A stretch of 64,000 bases of DNA from Duganella sp. SG902 (GCF_013376005.1 NZ_JABMJK010000016.1:61081-125080), one strand, 5' to 3'. Positions 8,836 to 19,643 are shown, numbered from the stretch's first letter. The notes: generated by a model from the sequence alone, not told the origin. Made by a program: numbers and translations.

Positions 8836-10206
8836 ATGTCCTTTTCTTCCCTCGGTTTGTCCGACGCCCTCGTCCGCGCAGTGAGCGAAACCGGCTACAC
8901 CGCGCCGACCCCGATCCAGCAGCAGGCCATCCCGGCGGTGCTGAACGGCGGCGACCTGCTGGCGGGCGCGCAAACCGGCACCGGCAAGACGGCCGGCTTC
9001 ACGCTGCCGCTGCTGCACCGCCTATCGACCGACGCCGTGGGCGTCAAGCAAAGCAGCAACAAGACGCCGCGCGCGATCCGCGCGCTGATCCTGACCCCGA
9101 CCCGCGAACTGGCGGCCCAGGTCGAGGAAAGCGTGCGCGTGTACGGCAAGTACACCAACCTGAACTCGGCCGTGATCTTCGGCGGGGTCGGCATCAACCC
9201 GCAGATCAAGCAGCTCAAGCACGGCGTCGACATCCTGGTGGCCACGCCGGGGCGCCTGCTGGACCACATGGACCAGGGCACGGTCGACCTGTCGAAGATC
9301 GAGATCCTGGTGCTGGACGAGGCCGACCGCATGCTCGACATGGGCTTCATCCGCGACATCCGCAAGGTGCTGGCCGGCCTGCCGCCGAAGCGCCAGAACC
9401 TGCTGTTCTCGGCCACCTTCTCGGACGAGATCAAGGCGCTGGCCGACGGCCTGCTGAACAAGCCGGCCACCATCGAGGTGGCGCGCCGCAACTCGACGGT
9501 GGAAATCATCGCGCAGAAGATCCACCCGGTCGACCGCGACAAGAAACACCCGATGCTGGCGCACCTGATCAAGTCCAACAACTGGCACCAGGTGCTGGTG
9601 TTCACCCGCACCAAGCACGGCGCCAACAAGCTGGTCGAGCAGCTGGAGAAGGACGGCATCGGCGCCATGGCGATCCACGGCAACAAGAGCCAGTCGGCGC
9701 GCACCAAGGCGCTGGCCGAGTTCAAGGACAACAAGCTGCGGGTGCTGGTGGCCACCGACATCGCCGCGCGCGGCATCGACATCGACCAGCTGCCGCACGT
9801 AGTCAACTACGACCTGCCGAACGTGCCGGAGGACTATGTGCACCGCATCGGCCGCACCGGCCGCGCCGGCGCCACCGGCGAGGCGGTGTCGCTGGTGTGC
9901 GTGGACGAGCACCAGATGCTGAAGGACATCGAAAAGCTCATCAAGCAGACCCTGCCGCGCGACGTGATCCCGGGCTTCGAGCCGGATCCGGCCGCGCGGC
10001 CGCAGCCGATCCAGCTGCGCAGCGGCGGTCCCGGCCACCGCAACGGTCCGGGCCGTCAAGGCGGCGGCGCGCGCAAGCCCGGTAACGGCGGCGGCAACGG
10101 CGGCCAGCCGCGCGGCGCCAATGGCGGCGGTCCGCGCGCCGGCGGCAACGCCCCACGCGGCAACGGCGGCGGCGCCCAGCACCGTTCCGGCGGCCGCGGC
10201 CGCTAA
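8836..10206 (+). CDS. rhlE: DEAD-box ATP-dependent RNA helicase RhlE
   Basis: The 456-residue protein begins MSFSSLGLSDAL and contains the Q motif (TPIQQQAIP), Walker A AQTGTGKT, PTRELAAQ, the DEAD box (VLDEADRMLDMGF), FSATF and HRIGRTGRAG, followed by a glycine/arginine-rich tail of about 60 residues. RhlE helicases remodel RNA in ribosome assembly and mRNA decay. The chosen ATG gives the usual RhlE N-terminus; the reading frame is open 29 codons further upstream, but that extension does not look like helicase sequence. The AT-rich leader at 8741-8835 probably holds the promoter. Confidence 0.95.
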   Translation: MSFSSLGLSDALVRAVSETGYTAPTPIQQQAIPAVLNGGDLLAGAQTGTGKTAGFTLPLLHRLSTDAVGVKQSSNKTPRAIRALILTPTRELAAQVEESVRVYGKYTNLNSAVIFGGVGINPQIKQLKHGVDILVATPGRLLDHMDQGTVDLSKIEILVLDEADRMLDMGFIRDIRKVLAGLPPKRQNLLFSATFSDEIKALADGLLNKPATIEVARRNSTVEIIAQKIHPVDRDKKHPMLAHLIKSNNWHQVLVFTRTKHGANKLVEQLEKDGIGAMAIHGNKSQSARTKALAEFKDNKLRVLVATDIAARGIDIDQLPHVVNYDLPNVPEDYVHRIGRTGRAGATGEAVSLVCVDEHQMLKDIEKLIKQTLPRDVIPGFEPDPAARPQPIQLRSGGPGHRNGPGRQGGGARKPGNGGGNGGQPRGANGGGPRAGGNAPRGNGGGAQHRSGGRGR

Positions 10207-10223
10207 CCCCCGGCGCCCCCCGC

Positions 10224-10318
10224 AATCCGGGGTCAGGTCCTCCATTTCTACACGGCCACAGCCGTAGCGACACACTACAGTTGTGGCCGTGTTCAAATGG
10301 AGGACCTGACCCCGGATT
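10224..10318. repeat. Long inverted repeat, 37-bp arms with 2 mismatches
   Basis: Arms at 10224-10260 and 10282-10318 are complementary except for two adjacent positions, around a 21-nt loop. The outer part contains the GGGGTCAGGTCC core. The structure sits between rhlE and the isomerase gene. It resembles dispersed palindromic elements of the REP/RAYT kind more than a terminator, since it lacks a clean T run (only TTTT after the right arm). It may still stop transcription after rhlE. Confidence 0.8.
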
Positions 10319-10327
10319 TTGGATTAG

Positions 10328-10355
10328 GATAGCGGCTCGACCACCGACCGCTATC
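10328..10355 (+). promoter_or_regulatory. Hairpin just upstream of the isomerase start
   Basis: GATAGCGG and CCGCTATC (8 bp, perfect) flank a 12-nt loop and end 5 nt before the ATG at 10361. No Shine-Dalgarno is visible there. It could be an operator or control ribosome access. Confidence 0.4.
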
Positions 10356-10360
10356 AGTCC

Positions 10361-11140
10361 ATGCCCAAGTTCGCCGCCAATCTGTCCCTGCTGTACACCG
10401 AAGCGCCTTTCCTGGAGCGCTTCGCGCTGGCCCGCGAGGCCGGCTTCGACGCCGTCGAGTTCCTCTCCCCCTATGCCTTCGCGCCGGATCTGATCGCCGC
10501 CCAGCTGCGCCAGCACCAGCTCCAGCTGGTGCTGTTCAACCTGCCGCCGGGCGACTGGGAGGCCGGCGAACGCGGCATGGCCTGCCTGCCGGGCCGCGAG
10601 GACGAGTTCCGCGCCGGCGTCGCCACCGCCCTGCGCTACGCCCAGGCGCTCGGCGTCACCCAGCTGCACTGCATGGCCGGCAAGCCGCCGCCCGGCCTCG
10701 ACCCGCGGCTGGCGCGCGCCACCTATGTCGCCAACCTGCGCTACGCCGCCGCGCAATCGCGGCCGGCCGGCATCAATTTGCTGATCGAGCCGATCAACCA
10801 CTTCGACATGCCCGGCTATTTCCTCAACCGCAGCGGCCAGGCGCTCGACATCATCCGCGAAGCGGCCTGCCCCAATCTGTTCCTGCAGTACGACGTCTAC
10901 CACATGCAGCGCATGGAGGGCGAGCTGTGCAACACCATCCAGGCCCATCTGCCCCTGATCCGGCACATGCAGGTGGCCGACACGCCCGGCCGCCACGAAC
11001 CCGGCAGCGGCGAGATCAATTACCGCCACCTGTTCGCCTTCCTCGACCGGATCGGCTACGACGGCTGGATCGGTTGCGAATACATCCCGGCCGCCGGCAC
11101 CGACGCCGGCCTCGGCTGGCGACAGGCGCTGACCACCTAG
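10361..11140 (+). CDS. hyi: Hydroxypyruvate isomerase family protein
   Basis: The 259-residue TIM-barrel protein starts MPKFAANLSLLYTEAPFLERF and carries LLIEPINHFDMPGY, LFLQYDVYHMQ, and VADTPGRHEPGSGEINY, all typical of hydroxypyruvate isomerase (Hyi/OtnI) proteins of the xylose-isomerase-like TIM-barrel superfamily. The reaction is hydroxypyruvate to tartronate semialdehyde, in glyoxylate or C4-acid sugar catabolism. No glyoxylate carboligase or tartronate semialdehyde reductase gene is adjacent, so the pathway context is missing and the exact substrate is less certain than the family. Confidence 0.85.
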   Translation: MPKFAANLSLLYTEAPFLERFALAREAGFDAVEFLSPYAFAPDLIAAQLRQHQLQLVLFNLPPGDWEAGERGMACLPGREDEFRAGVATALRYAQALGVTQLHCMAGKPPPGLDPRLARATYVANLRYAAAQSRPAGINLLIEPINHFDMPGYFLNRSGQALDIIREAACPNLFLQYDVYHMQRMEGELCNTIQAHLPLIRHMQVADTPGRHEPGSGEINYRHLFAFLDRIGYDGWIGCEYIPAAGTDAGLGWRQALTT

Positions 11141-11208
11141 TCTGCGCCCGCGCAACACGCGGAAGTTCACCACCGGCAACAATCGTCCTACCAACCGTGG
11201 AGTGCCCC

Positions 11209-11979
11209 ATGAAACTGTCTCGCCTGTTCCTGATCCTCGGCCTGCTGGCCCTTCTCGGCGGCTGCGCCAGCAGCACGCCGCGCATGGCCGACGTGCGCGC
11301 CTTCGCCGCCGAGGCGCCCAAGCTGGGCGCGTTCCACGAGCTCACCGAGCGCTACCGCAACACCTACCAGCGCGAGCAGCCCTACCTCTCGCCCGAGGCC
11401 GACGCCCGCGCGCGGCAGCTCGACGCCCGCCGCCAGCAGGCCTGCGACGACTTCGTCAAGCTGCACTACGGCCTGCAGGCGTATATGCGGACCCTGGGCA
11501 AGTTGGCCGGCGACAACCAGTACGACCTCGAGGACCAGGTGAAGAACGTCAGCGGCGGCATCAAGGCCTGGCCCGATTCCGGCATCGACGACCGCCACGT
11601 CAACGCCCTCGCCGGCCTGACGCGGCTGGTCTCGCGCGGCCTCACCCGCCAGCTGCAGGACAGCGCCGTCAACGATCTCATGCGCGAGGGCCAGCAGCCG
11701 GTGCAGGAGGTGCTGGACGCCATGCGCACCCTGTTGCGCCTGTACGACAAGACCAGCGACAACGAGGAGAAGACCGTCATCGGCATGCTGGAAAGCGAGA
11801 TCCCGTTCCGCGATCCGCAGCGCGACCGGCTGCTGCTGGCCCTGGCCAGGGCGCAGCAACAGCAGAAGCAGGCCGAGTTCCGCCTGATCGGCCTGCGCTA
11901 CACGCTGGCGCGCCAGAACCTGGACGCCATCGAGCGCCAGCACCGCGCGCTGGTGGCGCAAATCCCCGCCCAACCGTAA
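11209..11979 (+). CDS. Lipoprotein of unknown function
   Basis: The 256-residue protein has a lipoprotein signal (LILGLLALLGGCASS), so it should be lipid-anchored in the envelope. The rest is largely helical and rich in Arg/Gln/Leu, with a probable coiled coil near the C-terminus (RAQQQQKQAEFRLIGLRY). I do not recognise the family. It is followed after 9 nt by a helical protein of 141 residues and then a DksA-like zinc-finger gene, all on the same strand, suggesting a small operon. Confidence 0.75.
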   Translation: MKLSRLFLILGLLALLGGCASSTPRMADVRAFAAEAPKLGAFHELTERYRNTYQREQPYLSPEADARARQLDARRQQACDDFVKLHYGLQAYMRTLGKLAGDNQYDLEDQVKNVSGGIKAWPDSGIDDRHVNALAGLTRLVSRGLTRQLQDSAVNDLMREGQQPVQEVLDAMRTLLRLYDKTSDNEEKTVIGMLESEIPFRDPQRDRLLLALARAQQQQKQAEFRLIGLRYTLARQNLDAIERQHRALVAQIPAQP

Positions 11980-11988
11980 GGAGCCGCC

Positions 11989-12414
11989 ATGAGCAACCTC
12001 CCAAAGCAGGCCGCGCTGGAAGCGCTGGCCGATCAGTTGTCGGCCTGCGCCGACGCCATCCACCGGCGCCTGATGCGCGCCATCCGCAAGCCGGCGGCGG
12101 ACGGCGGCATCCCCGGCATTTCGCAGGGCGTGGCGCAGGCGCTGTTCGAGAACGAGGTGGCGCTGCGCCAGCGCGCCAACGGCCTGTACCTCGACGCCGC
12201 CGCGCTGGCCGCCGCCGGGCTCGAGGCGCACCAGCGGCAGCTGCTGGCCCTCACCGCGCGCGCGCAGGAAAAGATCGACCGGATCGACCGCATCAAGGAT
12301 CTGGTCGACCTCGCCGCCGAACTGCTGACGCTGGGCGCGGCGGTGGCCACCGGCAAGCCCGACAAGGTGCTGGCGCCGCTGGAGCAGCTCAAGCACCACC
12401 TCGACGCGCTGTAG
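11989..12414 (+). CDS. Hypothetical helical protein
   Basis: The 141-residue protein is almost entirely alpha-helical by composition (Ala, Leu, Arg) and has no signal peptide or recognisable motif. It starts 9 nt after the lipoprotein gene with GGAG upstream and is likely co-translated with it. Function is unknown; the operon with a lipoprotein suggests a partner role, which is only inference. Confidence 0.7.
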   Translation: MSNLPKQAALEALADQLSACADAIHRRLMRAIRKPAADGGIPGISQGVAQALFENEVALRQRANGLYLDAAALAAAGLEAHQRQLLALTARAQEKIDRIDRIKDLVDLAAELLTLGAAVATGKPDKVLAPLEQLKHHLDAL

Positions 12415-12460
12415 AACGAATCGGCGCCGCCACGGTCCAACGCCGTAAGGAGACCACGGC

Positions 12461-12850
12461 ATGAACGGACTGGACGACCCTCAATGGCGGGCGCTGCGGG
12501 CGCGCCTGGAGCACGCGCGCGCCGCCCTGCTCAGCCAGCTCGCCGACGATCTCGACCGCGACACCGACCTGCGCCAGCCGCTGCCGCACGTGGCGGAGGC
12601 CTCGCCGGCCGACAACGCCAGCCAGCGCGCGCTGCACACGGCGGTGCACGAGGCGGCCGCGCACACGGCGCGCCAGCTCGACGTGGTGCGCCACGCGCTG
12701 GCCAAGTTCGACGACCAGAGTTACGGTTTATGTGAAAGTTGCGGCGGCGCCATCGGCTACTCGCGGCTGGACGCGCGCCCCGAGGCGCGCTTCTGCATCA
12801 ATTGCCAGACGCGGCTGGAGCAGCGCCGGCGCCGCGGCGCGGGGCGCTAA
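12461..12850 (+). CDS. TraR/DksA-type zinc-finger protein
   Basis: The 129-residue protein has a helical N-terminal half and a C4 zinc finger CESC-N17-CINC (C91, C94, C112, C115) in the position seen in DksA/TraR proteins. DksA relatives enter the secondary channel of RNA polymerase and modulate initiation, usually with ppGpp. The acidic coiled-coil tip residues typical of DksA (DxxDxA) are not obvious, so this may be a diverged stress-type paralogue rather than DksA. AAGGAG precedes the start. It overlaps the convergent downstream gene by 4 nt. Confidence 0.85.
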   Translation: MNGLDDPQWRALRARLEHARAALLSQLADDLDRDTDLRQPLPHVAEASPADNASQRALHTAVHEAAAHTARQLDVVRHALAKFDDQSYGLCESCGGAIGYSRLDARPEARFCINCQTRLEQRRRRGAGR

Positions 12851-13206
12851 CCATCGCGCCACGGCTGGTCGCGGATCTGCGCCACCTGGCGCCGCGCCAT
12901 CAGGCGCCACAGCCGCAGCGCGTCGGCCGGCGCCGCCACGGTCATGGTGCGCGGCGCCGCCAGCGCGATCTCGCAATCGCGGTCGGACCACTCGGCGAAG
13001 CGCACCGCGCCGCCGCCCGACACCTCGAGCTCGTACATCAGGCCGTCGTCGTAGCCGAAGCGCAGCACCGCGCTGCCGGGACCGCCGTCGGCGCCGCCCG
13101 CCTTGCCGCCATACACATCGGCCAGCGCGGCCGCCATCTGCGCCTCGGACGGCGCGCTGACCTCGCGCCCGTCCGGACCGGTGAGCACTAGCCATGCCTG
13201 GGTCAT
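12847..13206 (-). CDS. Hypothetical protein
   Basis: The 119-residue protein (MTQAWLVLTGPDGREV...) has no signal peptide, membrane segment or motif I recognise. The composition is mixed alpha/beta, with LRFGYDDGLMYELEVSGG in the middle. It converges on the DksA-like gene with a 4-nt overlap. GGAGG-like sequence upstream of the ATG supports the start. Confidence 0.65.
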   Translation of the reverse strand: MTQAWLVLTGPDGREVSAPSEAQMAAALADVYGGKAGGADGGPGSAVLRFGYDDGLMYELEVSGGGAVRFAEWSDRDCEIALAAPRTMTVAAPADALRLWRLMARRQVAQIRDQPWRDG

Positions 13207-13321
13207 TGCCGCCTCCCGCTGTTCGGTTGGGTGTAGCGGCTATCATACCGAAAATCGCCGGGCGCGCCGCCATCGTCGCCGATACGCAACAACGCCGGCC
13301 ATCGGGCGACGCCGGCCCGGC

Positions 13322-13873
13322 CTACAGCAGGACCGGCAGCGAGTTGGGATCGAAGTCGCGCCAGTCGCCGCCAGTGATGCTGCCCTCGGCGCGCTCGATG
13401 TCGCGCGCGCCCAGGCGGCGCAGCACCTCCAGCGCGCGCTGCTCGTGCGCCGCGTCATCCACCGCCACCGCGATCAGCATGCCGGACTTGCGCGGCGCCT
13501 GCTGGTTGCTGCCATCGGCGTCCGGCTCGCCGGCCTCCTTCATCTTGTGCAGGCTGTACAGCGAACCGACGTGGGCGCCGACCAGCGCGCCCACCACCGG
13601 CCCCACCGGACCGCTGACCGGGATGGTGGCCGCGCCCACCACCGCGCCGGCCACGGCGCCGGTGGCGCCGCCCTTCACCACCCCCTCGTCGCTCTCCCTG
13701 GCGCCGGGCGATTTGTCATGGTCGCCGCCAAGCTCGTACACATCGTGCTGGCCGGGCGGATTGACGTAAAAGGAACTGATGCGGGCGGCGGCGAAGCCGG
13801 CGTCGAGCAGCGCCAGGCGCGCGTCGGCGATTTCATCTTGCAACTGGAAATGGCCCGCGATAATCGTGCTCAT
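13322..13873 (-). CDS. Stress-type protein with central glycine-zipper hydrophobic segment
   Basis: The 183-residue protein has a soluble N-terminal part, a central Gly/Ala hydrophobic hairpin (GGATGAVAGAVVGAATIPVS, then GPVVGALVGAHVG) and a soluble C-terminal part beginning SGMLIAVAVDD, giving the look of a duplicated ferredoxin-like module around a glycine zipper. The start at MSTIIAGHF is chosen over an upstream in-frame ATG because AGGAGA precedes it and because the promoter site at 13902-13943 would give a 22-nt leader. That site is shared with the envelope-stress island, so it probably belongs to the same regulon. Confidence 0.8.
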   Translation of the reverse strand: MSTIIAGHFQLQDEIADARLALLDAGFAAARISSFYVNPPGQHDVYELGGDHDKSPGARESDEGVVKGGATGAVAGAVVGAATIPVSGPVGPVVGALVGAHVGSLYSLHKMKEAGEPDADGSNQQAPRKSGMLIAVAVDDAAHEQRALEVLRRLGARDIERAEGSITGGDWRDFDPNSLPVLL

Positions 13874-13901
13874 GGTCTTCTCCTGTCGTGAATTAAAGCG
13901 C

Positions 13902-13943
13902 AGTATCGCCGCGCGCGGCCCGCGTTTCCGTGCGCTCACGCAC
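13902..13943 (-). promoter_or_regulatory. Shared palindromic promoter site 1 (GTGCG-CTCA-CGCAC) with -10 GATACT
   Basis: The operator is at 13930-13943 and the -10 on the minus strand at 13907-13902, 29.5 bp from the palindrome centre. It faces the glycine-zipper gene starting at 13873. Confidence 0.7.
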
Positions 13944-14041
13944 GACGCGGCGATGTTGATTGGTGTGCCATGAACGGGCTTGCGGCTCTATAATCAACTT
14001 AGCTTGCCGCAGTGCCAACTTGTCTCTTGATAGGAACGCCG

Positions 14042-15685
14042 ATGAATCCAGTGCCCGAGCAGCCCGGCGCGCAGCCGCCCCTGACCGGCCCGCAATGCGA
14101 GGCCGGCCTCGCGCTGGCGCTGGCCCATGACCAGTTGCAACTCCAATATCAACCCTTGGTGGACTTGCAAAGCGGCGCCGTGGTCAGCCTGGAGGCGCTG
14201 GTGCGCTGGCAACATCCTGAGCGCGGCCTGCTGATGGCGCACGATTTCCTGCCCCAGGCCGCCGCGCACACGGCCGCCATCGGCGACTGGGTGCTGCGCC
14301 GCGCGTGCGCCGACCTGCGCAGCTGGCGCCAGGCCGGCCGGCCCCATCTCAAGGTCGCCATCAACGTCGACGCCAGCCAGTTCCTCGACCCCGGGTTCGG
14401 CGCCGAGGTGGCGGCCACGCTGGACGAGTACGCCATCTCGCCCGACGCCCTCAGCCTCGAAATCACCGAGACCGCGCTGACCCGCGCCGGCGCCCGCTGC
14501 GACCAGCTGCTGGCCGGCTTCAAGCAGCGCGGCCTGTGCCTGACGCTGGACGACTTCGGCACCGGCCACGCCTCGCTCAGCAGCCTGAAGCGCTACCCCT
14601 TCGACGCCATCAAGATCGACCGCCACTTCATCCGCGACGTCGCCACCAGCGGCAGCGACGCCGCCATGTCGCGCAGCATCATCGACATGGCGCACCACCT
14701 CGGCATGAAGGTGGTGGCCGAGGGGGTGGAGACCGAGGCCCAGTGCGACTTCCTGCGGCGCAATATGTGCGACCAGATCCAGGGCTATTTCTTCGCCGCG
14801 CCGATGGCCGCGGCCGCGCTGCAGCAATGGCTGGCCGAGGCGCCGGCGCTGGCGCCGCACCTGCTGCGCATGCACCGGCCGCCGCGCCGCCTGCTGCTGG
14901 TCGACGACGAGCCCAACATCGTGGCCGCGCTCAAGCGCCTGCTGCGCGGCGACCACTACCAGATCTACACCGCCAACGACGGCCCGCAGGGGCTGGAGGT
15001 GCTGGCGCGCCAGCAGGTCGACGTGATCGTCTCCGACCAGCGCATGCCGGGCATGCTGGGCGCCGACTTCCTGCGCAAGGCGCGCGAGCTGGCGCCCGAG
15101 TCGATCCGCATCATGCTGTCCGGCTACACCGAGCTGCAATCGGTGACCGACGCCGTCAACGAGGGCGCGATCTACAAGTTCCTCACCAAGCCGTGGGACG
15201 ACGAGCAGCTGCGCGGCCACATCGCCGAGGCCTTCCGCGTCAAGGAGAGCGCCGACGACAACCAGCGCCTGCACCTCGAGGTGCGCACCGCCAACCAGGA
15301 GCTGGCGGCCGCCAACCGCCGCATGGAGCAGCTGCTGCAGGAGAAGCAGCGCCAGATCAGCCGCGACGAGATCAGCCTGAACGTCGCGCGCGAGGTGCTG
15401 CAGCACCTGCCGCTGCCGGTGATCGGCCTGGACGACGCCGGCATGATCGCCTTCATCAACGGCGCCGCCGCCGCCCTGTTCCAGCAGCACGGCGGCCTGC
15501 TCGGCAGCGAGGCCGGCAGCGCGCTGCCCGAGTTGTTCGGCGCCGACGGCGCGCCGCCGTCCGGCCGCCACGTGGCGCGCGTCGGCCAGCAGGATTACGC
15601 CGTGCACTGCCACCCGATGGGCAGCGCCTCCACCTCGCGCGGCAGCCTGATCACCCTGAGCAGCCAGGAGGCCAGCCATGCATAG
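14042..15685 (+). CDS. Cyclic di-GMP phosphodiesterase, EAL-REC-coiled coil-PAS-like
   Basis: The 547-residue protein has an EAL domain (about 20-265) with EAL at 51-53, INVDASQF, EITET, LDDFGTG, KIDRHF and VAEGVET, so the catalytic residues seem intact for hydrolysis of c-di-GMP. A receiver follows (about 288-405, VIVSDQRMPG with the phosphoacceptor Asp, FLTKPW), then a coiled coil rich in Gln/Glu and a short PAS-like tail (PVIGLDDAGMIAFING). It is the first gene of a six-gene operon in which each following start overlaps the preceding stop. Placing EAL in front of the receiver is less common than the reverse order. Confidence 0.92.
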   Translation: MNPVPEQPGAQPPLTGPQCEAGLALALAHDQLQLQYQPLVDLQSGAVVSLEALVRWQHPERGLLMAHDFLPQAAAHTAAIGDWVLRRACADLRSWRQAGRPHLKVAINVDASQFLDPGFGAEVAATLDEYAISPDALSLEITETALTRAGARCDQLLAGFKQRGLCLTLDDFGTGHASLSSLKRYPFDAIKIDRHFIRDVATSGSDAAMSRSIIDMAHHLGMKVVAEGVETEAQCDFLRRNMCDQIQGYFFAAPMAAAALQQWLAEAPALAPHLLRMHRPPRRLLLVDDEPNIVAALKRLLRGDHYQIYTANDGPQGLEVLARQQVDVIVSDQRMPGMLGADFLRKARELAPESIRIMLSGYTELQSVTDAVNEGAIYKFLTKPWDDEQLRGHIAEAFRVKESADDNQRLHLEVRTANQELAAANRRMEQLLQEKQRQISRDEISLNVAREVLQHLPLPVIGLDDAGMIAFINGAAAALFQQHGGLLGSEAGSALPELFGADGAPPSGRHVARVGQQDYAVHCHPMGSASTSRGSLITLSSQEASHA

Positions 15686-16007
15686 CGCCGGCAAGAGCAG
15701 CGAGATCGATCTGGAACAGGCGGCCGAGGGCATGACGCTGGCCAGCGCCCTGCTGGACGCCAACGGCAGCGTGCTGCTGCCGCAGGACGCGCCGCTGACG
15801 GCGGCGGTGCTGGCCGCGCTGCGCCGGCGCGGGATCGACCGCTGCGTGGTGTGGAGCGAGGAGGACGCGCCCGATCCGGCCGAGCTGGCGCGCCAGCGCG
15901 CGTTGCGGCTGCAGCGGCTCGAGCACCTGTTCCGCCACTGCGCCGACGCCGCCGGCAGCCAGGCCCTGCTGGCGCAATTGCGCAACTACCGCCAGGAGCA
16001 GGCATGA
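15678..16007 (+). CDS. Small protein of the signalling operon
   Basis: The 109-residue protein (MHSAGKSSEIDLEQAAEGM...) overlaps the EAL gene by 8 nt and the HDOD gene by 4 nt, and has a strong AGGAGG before its ATG. It has a short beta-rich start (MTLASALLDANGSVLLPQDA), a sequence like VLAALRRRGIDRCVVW that recalls small modules found in front of HD-domain signalling proteins, and a helical Arg/Gln-rich tail. I do not know a named family. Operon position suggests it works with the HDOD or HD-GYP proteins. Confidence 0.8.
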   Translation: MHSAGKSSEIDLEQAAEGMTLASALLDANGSVLLPQDAPLTAAVLAALRRRGIDRCVVWSEEDAPDPAELARQRALRLQRLEHLFRHCADAAGSQALLAQLRNYRQEQA

Positions 16008-16845
16008 CCGCGGACGACATCATCAAGGCGGTGCGCGACCTGCCCTCGCTGCCGGCGGTGGTCAGCGAGCTGCTGGCCAGCATCGACCAGGAGGACCTCG
16101 ACACCCACGCGCTGGCCAGCAAGATCACGCTCGACCAGGCGCTCACCGCCAAGACCCTGCGCCTGGCCAACTCCTCGTTCTACGGCATGCCGTCCAAGGT
16201 CAACACCATCCACCAGGCGGTGGCGGTGCTGGGCTTCCACAGCATCCGCACGCTGGTCACGGCGTGCGCGGTGACCGGCAGCTTCCCGGCCGCGCCCGCC
16301 AGCGGCCTGGACTTCCCGGCGTTCTGGCGCCACGCGGTGGCCAGCGCGGTGTGCGCGCGCGTGCTGGCGCCCTACTGCCGCATCAGCCCCGACACCGCGT
16401 TCACCGCCGGCCTGCTGCACGACCTCGGCACGCTGGTGCTGGCCACCCGCTTCCCGACCCAGTACCGGCTGGTCATCGAGCACCAGCGCCAGCACGACTG
16501 CCTGAGCGTGACGTCGCAGCGCGCCGTGTTCGGCGTCGACCACGCGGCGGTGGGCGCCGCGCTGGCCGCGCACTGGAAGTTCCCGGCCGCGATCCAGGCC
16601 GCCGTGGCCGAGCACCACCAGGATCCGCCGGCCACGGCGCCCGGCACCCAGCTGCCGCTGACCACGCTGATCCACCTGGCCAACGCGCTGGCGCACGCGC
16701 TCGACCTGGCCGGGCGCGAGGACGACCAGGCGCCGCCGCTGTCGCTGGCCGCCTGGCAGGCGCTCGACCTGAGCGCCGTGGCCTGCGCGCGCGTGTTCCA
16801 CGACACCGAACAGATGTACAACGACATGTGCCAGATGCTGCCCCC

Positions 16846-16849
<4 letters not shown>
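16004..16849 (+). CDS. HDOD-domain signalling protein
   Basis: The 281-residue protein consists mostly of an HDOD domain: LPSLPAVVSELLASI, ITLDQALTAKTLRLANSSFY, and AGLLHDLGTLVLATRF. HDOD domains are related to HD phosphohydrolases but usually lack full catalytic residues and serve as signalling or scaffold modules in c-di-GMP and two-component circuits. The start overlaps the previous stop by ATGA. Position between an EAL phosphodiesterase and a kinase supports a regulatory role. Confidence 0.9.
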
Positions 16850-18296
<1,447 letters not shown>

Positions 18297-18300
<4 letters not shown>

Positions 18301-19643
18301 ACACCGCGCTGGACCAACCGCCGGCCGCCGCGCCGGACGCCACCGCCAACGCCGCCACCGTGCTGTGCGTGGACGACGAGCCCAACATCCTGAGCGCGCT
18401 GCGCCGCCTGTTGCGGCCGGCCGGCTACCGCGTGCTGCTGGCCGAGAGCGGCGCCGCCGGGCTGGAGGTGCTGGCGCGCGAGGCGGTCGACCTGGTGATC
18501 TCCGACATGCGCATGCCGGAGATGAACGGCGCCCAGTTCCTGGCCCAGGTGCGCCAGCGCTGGCCCGACACCATGCGCCTGCTGCTGACCGGCTACTCCG
18601 ACATCCAGTCGATCCAGGACGCCATCAACGGCGGCGAGATCTACCGCTACATCACCAAGCCGTGGGAGGATGGCGACATCCTGCTGGTGGTGCGCCACGC
18701 GCTCGAGCGGCGCCAGCTGGAGCAGGACAAGCGCCGGCTGGAGGCGCTGACCCTGCGCCAGAACGCCGAGCTGAAGGCCCTCAACCAGTCGCTCGAGGCC
18801 AAGGTCGAGGAGCGCACGCGCCAGCTGCGCGCCGAGCACGAGGCCACGGTGGCCGCCAACGCCAAGCTCAAGCAGAACTTCGTCACCACCATCAAGATCT
18901 TCTCCAGCATGATCGAGCTGCGCGCGCACAACCAGCCCGGCCACGCGCGCCTGGTGGCCGACCTGGCGCGCAAGATGGCCGCCGCGCTGGGGCTGGAGGG
19001 CCGCGAGGCGCAGGACGTGTTCATCGCCGCCCTGCTGCACGACATCGGCAAGATCGGCTTCAGCGACGAGCTGCTGATGACGCCGCTGACCCTGCTGCGC
19101 GGCGACGCGCTGGCGCAGTTCCGCAAGCACCCGGCGCGCGCCGCCGAACTGTTGATGCCGCTGGAGGACATGCGCGGCAGCGCCGCCATCCTGCGCAGCC
19201 AGCTCGAGCGCTTCGACGGCAACGGCTTCCCGGACGGCCTGGCCGGGCTGGCGATTCCGCTGGGCGCGCGCATCCTGGCGCTGGCCGCCGACTACTACAA
19301 CCTGCAGCAGGGCGGCATGGTGCAGCGCCACCTGCGCGCCGACGAGGCCAAGTCGCTGATCCTGGACGCCGGCGGCAAGCGCTACGATCCCAACGTGGTG
19401 GCGGCGTTCCGCCAGGTGATCGACGGCGACGCCCTCGACAGCGGCGCCGGGGTCGAGGTGCTGTCCGGCGAGCTGCTGCCGGGCATGGTGCTGGCGCGCG
19501 ACCTGGTCAGCCGCGACGGCCTGATGCTGCTGGCGGTCGACCACGTGCTGGACGCGCGCATGATCCAGCAGGTGCAGGACTTCGAAACCAAGAGCGGCGG
19601 CCGGCTGTCGATCTGGGTGCGCAATCCGCGGGAGGGAGAATGA
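18297..19643 (+). CDS. REC-HD-GYP response regulator (RpfG-like) with altered active site
   Basis: The 448-residue protein has a receiver (about 20-135, phosphoacceptor D70, YITKPW) joined by a coiled coil to an HD-GYP domain (about 195-380). The HD motif LLHDIGKIG (H248, D249) and H278 in RKHPA are present, but the HHE motif that supplies two metal-binding histidines is replaced by QLE (302-304), and GYP is GFP (RFDGNGFPDGL). HD-GYP domains normally hydrolyse c-di-GMP; here catalysis may be weak or lost, leaving a binding or interaction role. The start overlaps the kinase stop by ATGA. Confidence 0.9.
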
